From: Anaerosphaera aminiphila DSM 21120
Lineage (GTDB): Bacteria > Bacillota > Clostridia > Tissierellales > Peptoniphilaceae
Assembly: GCF_900129925.1 (NCBI RefSeq)
Contig: NZ_FQXI01000002.1
Coordinates: 103,497-167,496 of the forward strand
DNA length: 64,000 nt
Reading direction: 5' to 3'
In this document: positions 1-6,225 of the stretch, in pieces
Layout of the letters: every line of letters starts with the position of its first letter
How positions within the stretch are numbered: the stretch's first letter is position 1
Notes under the pieces: model-generated
Database searches by the model: none
Seen by the model: the letters and a program-made list of their open reading frames with translations, nothing else
Told to the model about the DNA's origin: nothing
Position numbers and translations under genes: made by a program

Positions 1-1
1 A

Positions 2-1159
2 AAGGGAGCTTACCAAATAGGAGCTTACTTTGCGCTAGTAGAGTTGGGATTTGAATTTGAAGCTGTAGTTGGAACGTCAATTGGCTCAATAAATGGAGCT
101 ATGATTGCCATGGGCGAAGCTGAAAAATGTGTTGAACTTTGGAGAACGTTGAACTTAAATGACTTAATAAAAGAAGCGGAAGTAAGGACAGTAGCAAGCA
201 AGACAAATAAGCAAGAGGACAAATCAGATGAAGAAAAAGAAATATCTGAAGTTATAAAGGCAATACTAAGTGATGGAGATGAAATTTTAGATTCAATTAA
301 AAGTGCCTTTATGGACTTGTTAAATACTAAAACAGTTTCATTACAACCACTAAAGGACTTAGTGAGTAACAACATAGATGAAGAAAAAGTCAGAAACTCA
401 AAGATGAAGTTTGGACTTGTAACAGTAAATGTCACAGATAAAAAGGCGGAAGAGTTATATATAGAAGATATCCCAAAGGGAGAGCTAAATAAATATATAG
501 TTGCAAGTTGTTATTTGCCTGTGTTTAAATTGGAGCCCTTAGATGGAAAGTACTACCTTGATGGAGGATTTTACAATAAAGTTCCATATAATATGGTAGA
601 AAAGTTGAACTTAACTCCAATAATAGTTAGAACGGGACCGGCAGACATTAGAGATTTGTCCTTTCCAAAGGACGCCATAGTAATAGAGCCTAGGAAAAAC
701 CATACATCTGTTATGGACTTTGATCCGGTTAAAGCAGATGAACTAATAAGAATAGGGTATTTTGACACATATAAAAAAATAAAATCTCTAAGGGGAAATA
801 AGTACTATATAGAAGACTTTTCTGAAGAAGAGGCATTTAAAATAATAAAAGACATCTTCTTTGACAAGCTGGATTTTTTTGCAGAAGACAGTAGCTTTAA
901 TCTAAGTTCAAAATATAGAAGACTTTTTGAAGAAGTAATTCCAAAGTTATCTTCAAGTTTGGGACTTAGAGGAAATTATACCTATGCAGACTTTGTTGCA
1001 GCACTAGTTGAAGAAGAATCTGAAAGACAGAATATAGAATATTTGCGAATATATAAAATTTCTGAACTCATAGACGAGTTGATGAAAAAAAACGGCATTG
1101 AATTTGCAAACTACGAAGTGAGTAAATTTAATCAATTGGTAAAGAGAATAATTAAATAG
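2..1159 (+). CDS. patatin-like phospholipase, 5' truncated by window edge
   Basis: Patatin-family lipid acyl hydrolase (Ser-Asp dyad), presumably acting on membrane lipids at the cytoplasmic face. The reading frame is open from base 2 and begins with KGAYQIGAYFALVELG, the oxyanion/Gly-rich start of the patatin fold, so only about 10-20 residues should be missing. The nucleophile elbow GTSIGS places Ser at bases 77-79, and the DGG motif (LDGGFYNKVPYN) places the catalytic Asp at about base 560. An acidic Lys/Glu-rich insert (about bases 200-300) separates the two halves, and the C-terminal ~120 residues are charged and helical with no recognised domain. No signal peptide can be judged because the start is outside. 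The TTG at base 44 is not the start, since homology continues upstream of it. A Nudix gene follows after 19 bp, probably in the same transcript. Family call is firm; substrate unknown. Confidence 0.88.
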   Translation, partial: KGAYQIGAYFALVELGFEFEAVVGTSIGSINGAMIAMGEAEKCVELWRTLNLNDLIKEAEVRTVASKTNKQEDKSDEEKEISEVIKAILSDGDEILDSIKSAFMDLLNTKTVSLQPLKDLVSNNIDEEKVRNSKMKFGLVTVNVTDKKAEELYIEDIPKGELNKYIVASCYLPVFKLEPLDGKYYLDGGFYNKVPYNMVEKLNLTPIIVRTGPADIRDLSFPKDAIVIEPRKNHTSVMDFDPVKADELIRIGYFDTYKKIKSLRGNKYYIEDFSEEEAFKIIKDIFFDKLDFFAEDSSFNLSSKYRRLFEEVIPKLSSSLGLRGNYTYADFVAALVEEESERQNIEYLRIYKISELIDELMKKNGIEFANYEVSKFNQLVKRIIK

Positions 1160-1178
1160 AATAAATGAGGGAAATGGT

Positions 1179-1790
1179 ATGAAGATAGATCGCGTAAAAG
1201 ATAAGCTAAAAGGTCAAAAGCCAAGACCTATAGACGTTAAAAATAACTACTCTGTATTTATTCCGTTTATTGAAATAGATGGAAAATATCACATCCTCTA
1301 TGAAGTTAGAGCCAAGACCTTGAGAAATCAACCTGGGGAAATCAGCTTTCCCGGAGGCAGAATTGAAAGAGGAGAAAGTTGTGTAAAAGCAGCAGTTAGA
1401 GAAACCAGTGAAGAATTGTTAATTCCGGAGCGAAAAATAGAAGTATTTTCAAAGGGAGACTTTTTAGTAAATCCCTACTACTCAGTTTTATACTCTGTAA
1501 TAGGTAGAATAAATGTAAACTATGAAAAAATAGTTCCCAGTGAAGCGGAAGTGGACAGTATTTTTACTGTGCCACTAGACTATTTGTTAAATACAGAGCC
1601 AAAGTCCTACGACTTGGAACTTTCAGTTAAGAACAACAAGGAATTTCCCTATGGATTAATACCAAATGGAAAGGACTATAAATTTAAAAGAGGTAGAGAA
1701 AATGTCCTGTTTTATGAATACGAAGGCAAGATAATTTGGGGATTTACTGCCAAGATGACACAGAATTTAATAAAAAAAATAAAACTGTAA
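1179..1790 (+). CDS. Nudix hydrolase, CoA-pyrophosphatase-like
   Basis: Cytosolic Nudix hydrolase of 203 residues. The Nudix box starts at G60 (GGRIERGE), with R74-E75 and E78-E79 supplying the metal-binding REXXEE core. The usual Gly near the end of the box is Leu81. The preceding LRNQPGEISFPGG resembles the UPF0035 signature of CoA pyrophosphatases (NudL/Pcd1 type), which cleave CoA to phosphopantetheine and 3',5'-ADP, so CoA or an acyl-CoA is the likeliest substrate. The start ATG has GAGGGAAA seven or eight bases upstream. It lies 19 bp after the patatin gene and is followed by a strong terminator, so the two probably form one operon. Pairing a lipid hydrolase with a CoA-ester clearing enzyme would make sense, but that link is inference. 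Confidence 0.85.
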   Translation: MKIDRVKDKLKGQKPRPIDVKNNYSVFIPFIEIDGKYHILYEVRAKTLRNQPGEISFPGGRIERGESCVKAAVRETSEELLIPERKIEVFSKGDFLVNPYYSVLYSVIGRINVNYEKIVPSEAEVDSIFTVPLDYLLNTEPKSYDLELSVKNNKEFPYGLIPNGKDYKFKRGRENVLFYEYEGKIIWGFTAKMTQNLIKKIKL

Positions 1791-1810
1791 TATTCTTGTA
1801 ATAATTAAAA

Positions 1811-1838
1811 TTAAAAGGGCTATTTTTAGCCCTTTTTT
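1811..1838 (+). terminator. Rho-independent terminator after Nudix gene
   Basis: Ten-bp perfect stem AAAAGGGCTA / TAGCCCTTTT with a four-base loop followed by Ts. It closes the patatin-Nudix unit. Confidence 0.9.
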
Positions 1839-1925
1839 AAATTATAAAATAATAAACTTTAAAATGTAGTAGAAAAGTGAATATTCTAAAACAGTTGAAA
1901 ACAGTAATATAATATAAAAAGAGTC

Positions 1926-2034
1926 AATAGTTACAAAGAAGTAACAATATATTTGACAATTATATAAATAACCTTTATACTCACTTAGAGTAACAAATAG
2001 TTACAAAGAAGTAACAAAAATTACAATCTTGTAA
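1926..2034 (+). promoter_or_regulatory. Consensus promoter bracketed by GTTAC-N6-GTAAC palindromes
   Basis: A textbook promoter, TTGACA (1953-1958), 17-bp spacer, TATACT (1976-1981), sits between two identical 22-bp copies (1926-1947 and 1996-2017) containing GTTAC AAAGAA GTAAC. A further GTAAC AAATA GTTAC overlaps the second copy, and TTACAATCTTGTAA (2021-2034) follows. One dyad lies just upstream of -35 and the others lie in the early transcribed region, the arrangement expected for a dimeric repressor acting on the downstream G5/3D gene. The promoter is clear; the regulator is unknown. Confidence 0.75.
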
Positions 2035-2063
2035 TTTTTAAATTTGGGAGGTTATTTTTAATT

Positions 2064-3065
2064 ATGAATATTTCACAAGGGAAATTCAGAAAAAAACTTG
2101 CGACAATATTAATAGGGGGAACATTATTATCCTCAACATTTACAATGGGTTTTAACACTGTACTTGGCAAGGATGTTAATTTAATAGTAGATGGACAAAC
2201 AAGAGAGATAATGACTTACTCTTCAACAGTTGGTTCATTTTTAAAGACAGAGAGAATAGAATTAGAAGATGGCGAAGTAGTAACTCCATCACTAGATGAA
2301 AAAATTACTCCAGAAATGGATATTATTATATCTACTCCGAAGAACTATGTAATTCGTGAAGACGAAGAAGAGCGAAGAGTAAAATCTACGGGAAAGACAG
2401 TAGAAGAAGTTTTAGAAGAAGCGGAAATTGAATTAGATGAACATGACGTAGTAACACCTGCACTTGAGTCAAAAGTTTCTCCAAATCAAACTATAAGCAT
2501 TGAAAGAGTTCAAAAAGAAACATTTACAGAAGAAATAACTTTACCTTTTGAAAAAATTCAAAATGAAAATGCTGATATGTACAAAGGTGAAACAAAGATA
2601 ATAGAACAAGGCGTTGAGGGAATTCAAGTAAATACAATTCAAAACACTTTTGTAAATGATGAACTAGTGTCAATAGATACTATAAATTCAGAAATTATCC
2701 AAGAGCCGGTAACTCAAGTAGAAGAAATTGGAACAAAGGAAACTCCTTCATCAGCAGCACTGGAAGGGAAAAATGTAAAAAGAGTTGTAACTATGGAAGC
2801 AACAGCTTACGACCCTACAGCAGGTTCAAAAACTGCAATGGGAACAAGAGCAAGAGTTGGAGCTGTAGCAGTAGATCCTAAGGTAATTCCACTGGGAACA
2901 AAGCTATACGTAGAATCACTTGATGGATTTACATCATATGGATACTGTGTAGCAGAAGATACAGGTGGAGCAATTAAGGGAAATAGAATAGATTTATTTT
3001 ACAATTCTAACTCAGAAGCACTTCGCTTTGGAAGAAGAAACGTAAGAGTATATGTACTGGATTAA
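2064..3065 (+). CDS. secreted DUF348-G5-3D cell-wall protein (YabE-like)
   Basis: Exported 333-residue protein with a charged N-terminus and hydrophobic stretch (residues 9-33). It has two DUF348 ubiquitin-like repeats (about 38-80 and 96-135, each with VTPSLDEKI/VTPALESKV), a G5 domain (about 150-225, EEITLPFEKIQN...KGETKIIEQGVEG) and a C-terminal 3D domain (240-332). The 3D domain carries the conserved aspartates in TAYDPT, AVDPKVIPLGT, AEDTGG and NRIDLFY. 3D domains resemble the MltA double-psi barrel, so peptidoglycan cleavage (lytic transglycosylase-like), with G5 binding the wall, is the likely role. There is no Rpf lysozyme-like domain, so 'resuscitation factor' is only a loose analogy to B. 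subtilis YabE. SD GGGAGG lies 14 bp before ATG. Monocistronic: own promoter with palindromic operators and its own terminator. Confidence 0.9.
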   Translation: MNISQGKFRKKLATILIGGTLLSSTFTMGFNTVLGKDVNLIVDGQTREIMTYSSTVGSFLKTERIELEDGEVVTPSLDEKITPEMDIIISTPKNYVIREDEEERRVKSTGKTVEEVLEEAEIELDEHDVVTPALESKVSPNQTISIERVQKETFTEEITLPFEKIQNENADMYKGETKIIEQGVEGIQVNTIQNTFVNDELVSIDTINSEIIQEPVTQVEEIGTKETPSSAALEGKNVKRVVTMEATAYDPTAGSKTAMGTRARVGAVAVDPKVIPLGTKLYVESLDGFTSYGYCVAEDTGGAIKGNRIDLFYNSNSEALRFGRRNVRVYVLD

Positions 3066-3070
3066 TTAAG

Positions 3071-3093
3071 GGAGCTTATAGCTCCTTTTTTTT
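3071..3093 (+). terminator. Rho-independent terminator of G5/3D gene
   Basis: Stem GGAGCT TAT AGCTCC followed by eight Ts. Confidence 0.88.
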
Positions 3094-3504
3094 GAGACCT
3101 AACAGAAATCTTTGATTTCGTTGTAGGTTCAATGTCAGGTTTTCCCAAGGCTGAAAGGCTTGGTAGAAAACTCCGACTGAGATCTAACCTAACAATCTAT
3201 AGGAACTTTGAGACCTAACAGAAATCTTTGATTTCGTCGTAGGTCCAATGTCAAGTTTTCCCAAGGCTGAAAGGCTTGGTAGAAAACTACGGCAAGATTT
3301 CGTCATAGAATTTACTGCCAATTTTTAGTTTTGCTAAAGTATCATTTAATATTTATATTTCTTTTCTCTAAAGTGTGTTTCAATACAATTCTTGAGGGAG
3401 GGCGAAGGGAATTGCGATTTTCCCTCACGGCCCTCCCTCAAACTCCCTCCCCTTACACCCTTGAAACGCTTTGAGACCTAACCTAACAATTTATAGGAAC
3501 TTTA
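3094..3504 (-). repeat. Composite intergenic repeat, copy 1
   Basis: Fills most of the 0.5-kb gap between 3071 and 3579. Two tandem copies of the 'GAGACCTAAC...' module (3094 and 3210) each hold the GAAATC TTT GATTTC hairpin and the CCAAG...CTTGG hairpin. An AT-rich linker follows, then the G/C-rich core: the stem with arms at about 3392-3403 and 3430-3441, and the C-tracts at 3431-3452 that read as a G-quadruplex motif on the minus strand. It ends AACCTAACAATTTATAGGAAC. Strand is given relative to copy 3 (core G-rich on +). No ORF of its own. Confidence 0.85.
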
Positions 3505-3578
3505 GTTCACAAGGTATAATAACCTGTTTTGTCTATTTTAAATTAAAATGTTATAATTTAATTATTGGTGGTGTTAAT

Positions 3579-4412
3579 TTGAAAAGCAGGGAATTATTAG
3601 ATAGATACCTAAGAGAGCTAACTAAATATATGGCATACGACAATGCCAAGTCTGCAGAAAGAGACATACGAGAAATAGTTGAGGAGGAACTTCCTGAAAA
3701 CTACACAGAAGAAGATTTAAAAAAAATACTTTTAAAGCTTGGAAGTCCCTACAGCCTAGCTGCACAATATGAGAGCAAGTCAAATATATTAATTAGCGGT
3801 AAGAATTATACTATCTACATAGATGTACTAAAAGTGTTGTCAATTCAAATGATTTTGGCGCTGGTAATATACTTTATATTTAATATAAAACTACTAAGTA
3901 TTTTAAATGTGCTAAACGTTTTAAAAACTGAAATGATAACTATATTTTTTAGTGCCACAATATCTCTTTGGATTGCAGAAAAAGTTAAAAGTACAAAGAT
4001 AATGAGCAATTTAGTAAAGAGCTTTAGAATAGAAGACCTTTACATTAAAAAGCCGAAACTCAATAAACCCCTAGCATTTCCACTTTTATGTAATTCACTA
4101 TTTTTATTTATAGTAATTGCAAATGAAGTTGTAATTTCAAATGACGCATCAATAAAAATTTTACAGGCAATTTTATTTTTATTAATATTAAGAGACTCTA
4201 ATAAATTGGCAGAAGATGGATATGGAAGATATGTAACTTTCTTGGCGATTTTTTGTGATGTAATTTCACTACTTTTAATATATCCACTATTGGTAAAATA
4301 TTTTTATAGCATAAGTTTTTTTAAAATCAGCTTATGTATAGTGGCAGTTGCAATAATATTTGACTTAATTTTAGCCGTTAGTCAAGTTTTAAAAATTAAT
4401 AAAACACAGTAA
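3579..4412 (+). CDS. HAAS-like N-terminal domain, multi-pass membrane protein
   Basis: Membrane protein of 277 residues. I start at the TTG preceded by GGTGGTG (bases 3567-3573). The frame is open further upstream, but that extension lies in the repeat element and would read repeat sequence. The N-terminal ~65 residues (RELLDRYLRELTKYM, DIREIVEEEL, LKKILLKLGSPYSLAAQY) match the short helical HAAS/DUF1700-like domain, often found with PadR-type regulators in Firmicutes. About six hydrophobic segments follow (around residues 85-105, 112-132, 170-185, 195-210, 220-245, 250-270). No partner PadR gene is visible and it stands alone between two repeat copies. Function unknown; signalling or envelope sensing is a guess from the HAAS resemblance. 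Confidence 0.7.
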   Translation: MKSRELLDRYLRELTKYMAYDNAKSAERDIREIVEEELPENYTEEDLKKILLKLGSPYSLAAQYESKSNILISGKNYTIYIDVLKVLSIQMILALVIYFIFNIKLLSILNVLNVLKTEMITIFFSATISLWIAEKVKSTKIMSNLVKSFRIEDLYIKKPKLNKPLAFPLLCNSLFLFIVIANEVVISNDASIKILQAILFLLILRDSNKLAEDGYGRYVTFLAIFCDVISLLLIYPLLVKYFYSISFFKISLCIVAVAIIFDLILAVSQVLKINKTQ

Positions 4413-4519
4413 ATTTTTGAAATAGAGTTCATTGCCATTTTTAATTTCTTAGTAGGTTTAATATCAAATTTCATAATAGATTTGGTTAACGTAGTTGTAT
4501 AATATTTTTTTAATTTTAA

Positions 4520-4806
4520 AAATTTAGTTTAGTTAAAGTATTATTTTATGCTTATCTTTATTTTTCTCTAAAATTAATTTTAGTATATTTTTGAGGGAGG
4601 GCGAAGGGAATTGCGATTTTCCCTCACAGCCCTCCCTCAAACTCCCTCCCCCCTACACCCTTGAAACGCTTTGAGACCTAACATAATTTAGGACGTAAAT
4701 TACAGGGAGGTTGAATGGCAAGATTTCGTCATAGATTTTATGGAAGAATTTCCCAAGAGAACGAAGTTCGATTGGTTGAAATTTACTGCTAACCCTTGAA
4801 ACGCTA
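4520..4806 (-). repeat. Composite intergenic repeat, copy 2
   Basis: Same order as copy 1 but with the first hairpin module decayed (degenerate traces from about 4437). Core stem arms lie at 4591-4602 and 4629-4640. C-tracts at 4630-4653 give a minus-strand G-quadruplex motif with loops of 1, 7 and 1. It continues through the ACACCCTTGAAACGCTTTGAG border into the GAAC/GTTC hairpin module (4747-4790). The rest of the 4413-5017 gap is AT-rich DNA plus the hsp20 promoter and CIRCE. Confidence 0.82.
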
Positions 4807-4904
4807 AAAAATTAATATACCTACATATTTTTAATAATTTTAAATATTTTATTAACGCTTGATTAAACTTTTTGGAAAAGTTTAATTTTTTTATTTGAAA
4901 TCTA

Positions 4905-4933
4905 TTGACATTCTTTGATCTTAAGACTATACT
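4905..4933 (+). promoter_or_regulatory. hsp20 promoter
   Basis: TTGACA (4905-4910), 17-bp spacer, TATACT (4928-4933): a near-perfect housekeeping promoter directly upstream of the CIRCE operator. Confidence 0.9.
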
Positions 4934-4944
4934 AAAGATAGTTT

Positions 4945-4971
4945 TTAGCACTCGAATGAGTTGAGTGCTAA
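4945..4971 (+). promoter_or_regulatory. CIRCE operator (HrcA site)
   Basis: Perfect TTAGCACTC-N9-GAGTGCTAA at 4945-4971, starting 12 bp after the -10 box. This is the established HrcA repressor site, so the following Hsp20 gene should be de-repressed by heat or protein-folding stress. No hrcA gene is in the window. Confidence 0.97.
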
Positions 4972-5017
4972 AATATAAATATAAATATAAATGTAAATTA
5001 AAATTGGAGATGTTAAT

Positions 5018-5470
5018 ATGACAAATTTAAGACCTTTTAGAAGAAATGAATTGGGAAGTCTAGACAGAGGGTTTGAAGATTTTTACAACATGATTGATGA
5101 CTTCTTTAATGATGATTTTACACCTAGTCGTGCAATGAAATCAGAATCCTTTAAAGTAGATGTATTAGAGGACGAAAAAGAATACAAAGTAGAAGCAGAA
5201 CTTCCGGGATTTGAAAAGGGTGACGTTGAAGTAACTCTTGACGACGGAAAGCTTACAATCTTAGCAGAAAAGACAGAAGAAAAAGATGACTCTAACAAAG
5301 ACAAAAACTATATTCACAAAGAGAGAAAATCAACTACAATGCAAAGAACAATGTACTTTAAAGACATTGATGAAGATGGCTTAGAAGCAAACTTGGAAAA
5401 AGGACTTTTAACAGTAGTTATTCCTAAAAAAGAAGAAGTTTCTACTAAAAAGAAAATTGAAATTAAATAA
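5018..5470 (+). CDS. Hsp20-family small heat-shock protein
   Basis: ATP-independent holdase of 150 residues that binds unfolding proteins in the cytosol. Short N-terminal arm (1-40), then an alpha-crystallin domain (about 43-140) with ELPGFEKGDVEVTLDDGKL, the conserved YIHKER strand and the signature LEKGLLTVVIPK. The C-terminus KKKIEIK contains the I-x-I type tail motif that docks neighbouring subunits in oligomers. SD TTGGAGAT lies 8-13 bp before the ATG. Regulation is clear: consensus promoter followed by a perfect CIRCE, and a terminator follows the gene. A CIRCE-controlled hsp20 alone is less common than CIRCE at groESL/dnaK but known in clostridia. Confidence 0.95.
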   Translation: MTNLRPFRRNELGSLDRGFEDFYNMIDDFFNDDFTPSRAMKSESFKVDVLEDEKEYKVEAELPGFEKGDVEVTLDDGKLTILAEKTEEKDDSNKDKNYIHKERKSTTMQRTMYFKDIDEDGLEANLEKGLLTVVIPKKEEVSTKKKIEIK

Positions 5471-5526
5471 AGAAGTAGAAAGTAAAACTTTTAAAAGTTT
5501 TAGTAAATAATTGTTAATAATTTAAA

Positions 5527-5569
5527 TGCCTGCCTGACAAATATAAGTTGTTGGTGGGTATTTTTTTGT
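5527..5569 (+). terminator. Terminator of hsp20
   Basis: GCCTGCC pairs, with G-U wobbles, with GGTGGGT; an inner ACAA/TTGT continues the stem. A run of seven Ts follows. Stem is imperfect. Confidence 0.65.
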
Positions 5570-5610
5570 TTTATGCTCTATATGTAATTACCTGTAATTT
5601 ATTATGTAAA

Positions 5611-6112
5611 TCGGATTAGTTTCAGTCGTAGTTTTCAACCAAGCATTTTAGCCTTAGAAACCTATTATAAATCAAAAATTAACAATAAATTTCAGCTGTT
5701 TAACTTTTGTTTAAAATCTATGGCGAAACCTTGCCGTAGTTTTCAACCAAGTCTTTCAGCCTTGGGAAAACCTGACATTGGACCTACGACGAAATCAAAG
5801 ATTTCTGTTAGGTCTCAAAGCGTTTCAAGGGTGTAGGGGGAGGGAGTTTGAGGGAGGGCTGTGAGGGAAAATCGCAATTCCCTTCGCCCTCCCTCAAGAA
5901 ATGTATTGAAGTTAATTTTAGAGAAAATAAATATAAATATTAAATTATATACTAACTAAACTAAAGGTTTATAAATTAAAAACTATTATGTTAGCAGTAA
6001 ATTTCATCCAATCGAACTTCGTTCTCTTGGGAAATTCTTGCATAAAATCTATGACGAAACCATAGGTTTCTATAGATTGTTAGGTTGGGTCTCAAGGTTC
6101 CTATAGATTGTT
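5611..6112 (+). repeat. Composite intergenic repeat, copy 3 (most complete)
   Basis: In order: a decayed CCAAG/CTTGG hairpin (5630-5660), an intact one (5738-5768, GTTTTC..CCAAG..CTTGG..AAAAC), the GACCTA..GAAATC AAA GATTTC..TAGGTC hairpin (5780-5813), and the border GCGTTTCAAGGGTGTA. The G-quadruplex motif follows at 5836-5858, the core stem at 5848-5859 / 5886-5897, an AT linker, the CCAAtcGAACttcGTTCtcTTGG hairpin (6007-6031), and TATAGATTGTTAGGTT ends. It occupies most of the 755-bp gap 5471-6225. Confidence 0.88.
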
Positions 6113-6149
6113 ACAAACATATTAAATTATCTAAATTTTAGCAATCTCC

Positions 6150-6179
6150 TTGAATATGAAAGCATAGGAGGGGTATAAT
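6150..6179 (+). promoter_or_regulatory. Promoter of the first SLH gene
   Basis: TTGAAT (6150-6155), 18-bp spacer, TATAAT (6174-6179), 46 bp before the start codon. The gene also has a strong SD, AAAGGAGG, at about 6210. Confidence 0.65.
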
Positions 6180-6225
6180 AACTACAGCAGGATTTACTTA
6201 ATTTAATTTAAAGGAGGAATAGTAA

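Noticed and set aside
3471..3578. Upstream extension of the HAAS-like protein
   Set aside because: The extension translates the repeat element and lacks an SD; TTG 3579 has GGTGGTG at the right distance.
4700..4951. Minus-strand 83-residue ORF
   Set aside because: Lies across repeat copy 2 and the hsp20 promoter/CIRCE; no SD and composition of non-coding DNA.
3094..6112. Insertion sequences
   Set aside because: Repeats carry no transposase ORF and no consistent terminal inverted repeats or short target duplications.
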